Part shown: in pieces, positions 55,211 through 64,000 of the stretch | Layout of the letters: each line of letters starts with the position of its first letter | Position numbering within the stretch: position 1 is the stretch's first letter | Assembly (NCBI GenBank): GCA_012295275.1 | Contig: CM022667.1 | Coordinates: forward strand, 14,025,705 to 14,089,704 | Length of the DNA stretch: 64,000 nt | Source of the DNA: Chrysomallon squamiferum | Lineage: Eukaryota > Mollusca > Gastropoda > Neomphalida > Peltospiridae | Direction of reading: 5' to 3' | Notes under the pieces: generated by a model | Databases searched by the model: none | Seen by the model: the letters and a program-made list of their open reading frames with translations, nothing else | What the model was told of the DNA's origin: nothing | Program-made: the position numbers and the translations under genes

Positions 55211-55351
55211 TATTTTTGTTCTCAACAGTCACTAAAATTCATTCATTCGTTTGTAACATTATAAACAAATCAGTAACAATGGTTGTATTATATATTACAA
55301 ATGTTTTATGTACAAACAAATTATAATTGAGAAAGAAATGAGAAAGACAGC

Positions 55352-55357
55352 TTTATT
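55352..55357 (-). promoter_or_regulatory. Poly(A) signal AATAAA of the modular secreted-protein gene
   Basis: The + strand TTTATT reads AATAAA on the - strand, about 20 nt after the stop codon. This implies a very short 3' UTR. Confidence 0.5.
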
Positions 55358-55376
55358 AAAATATTCCTGACGGGTT

Positions 55377-63116
<7,740 letters not shown>

Positions 63117-63135
63117 CTGGCCAGGTAACGACAAC

Positions 63136-63290
63136 ATGTTTGTACTGACAGCAGTGTGATTGTACTGACAGTGTGTTTGTACTGACATTGTGTTTTTAGT
63201 GGCAGTGTGTTTGTACTGATTGTGTGTTTGTACTGATTGTGTGTTTGTACTGACAGTGTTTTTATACTGACAGTGTGTTTGTATGGTTTA
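63136..63290. repeat. Minisatellite of about 16-20 bp next to the first ShKT-containing exon
   Basis: Imperfect copies of TGTGTTTGTACTGACAG, about eight in total, start 20 bp from the acceptor of exon 62872..63116. They keep a - strand frame open across the acceptor (to about 63358), but the CAG acceptor at 63117 and the vWC-like exon start favour splicing there. Confidence 0.75.
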
Positions 63291-63429
63291 GTTAGTGTTA
63301 ACATCACTGATGACAATGCAGTAATTGATGACAATGCAGTAATTAATGACATATCCATTACAGACTTTTGTTTTTGCCTCTGTCAGCCTCCATCCTAAAC
63401 TCTCTCTCTTTTTCTTATAAACACAGAAA

Positions 63430-64000
63430 TTCAGCTGACAACATAACTAATTACTTGATAACATTATTCATTAATTTATTCGATAACAATACAGCATGTT
63501 AATTTACTTGATAACTTTAGTTTTTTAACCTAATTGATAATTTTATGATATATTAACTTACTTTATAACTTCACAAGGTTAACAACATACTTGATAATCT
63601 TATATCATAATAACTTGATAATATTATATCTTACTTGACAACTTAATAACATGTTAATTTACTTGGTAACTTTATAATATCTATACCTAGTTAATAATAT
63701 GTTAACTTATTACCTTTATAACATATTAACTCTCTTGATAATAACTACATTGATGTCTGTTTTTTTTGATAACTTTATCAATTACTTGATAACCATTATA
63801 AAATGTTATCAAGATAATAATTTGCTTGATAGTTTTATAACAGGTTAAACTACTTGCTAACTTTATAACATGCTAACTTACTATATAACTTTATAACACA
63901 TAAACATTTACTAACTAACTTTATAACATGCTAACTTACTTATAACTTTATAACACATAACTTACTTTGCTAACTTTATAACACATTAACTTACTTTAAC
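63430..64000. repeat. Degenerate AT-rich minisatellite at the window edge
   Basis: Many imperfect copies of a unit of about 28 bp resembling TTACTTGATAACTTTATAACATGTTAAC. It runs to the end of the window inside an intron of the modular secreted-protein gene, and the array continues beyond the edge. Confidence 0.75.

Overview
The window is AT-rich animal genomic DNA, dense in microsatellites, with short exons, GT-AG introns and transposon relics. Nothing prokaryotic is present. A secreted protein combining ShKT and von Willebrand factor C (vWC) modules with a domain I associate with molluscs suggests a lophotrochozoan, most likely a mollusc. No marker in the window fixes the species.

Region 1 (1-33.8 kb) is a cluster of one small five-exon gene family that I do not recognise. 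Seven head-to-tail copies (A-G) lie on the + strand. One diverged copy (H) and one decayed copy lie on the - strand. Each complete gene predicts about 120-124 residues: a short signal peptide, an ectodomain with seven conserved cysteines, and a hydrophobic C-terminal tail. Intron phases (1, 2, 1, 1) are the same in all copies. Copies A-B-C and D-E-F form a roughly 12.4 kb super-repeat joined at a 200-N gap that removes exons 3-5 of copy C. Each long spacer carries the same truncated Tigger-type DNA transposon remnant, so the transposon was copied along with the genes. The + strand and - strand parts of the cluster meet near 29.2 kb, beside a degenerate jockey-like LINE.

Region 2 (36.6-47.05 kb, - strand) is a complete 13-exon SLC6 transporter gene of glycine-transporter type, with 609 residues predicted. 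Its introns hold minisatellites, a MITE and a LINE fragment.

Region 3 (47-55.3 kb) has no recognisable coding gene. It holds microsatellites and possible upstream noncoding exons of the transporter.

Region 4 (55.4-64 kb, - strand) is the 3' part of a modular secreted-protein gene: half a vWC domain, three ShKT domains, one unnamed beta-rich-looking domain of about 180 residues, and two vWC domains. Its 5' end lies outside the window.

The small-protein cluster is the best candidate for an undescribed system. It is a locally amplifying, apparently fast-diversifying family of secreted or membrane-tethered cysteine-rich proteins. The three gene systems look like unrelated neighbours.
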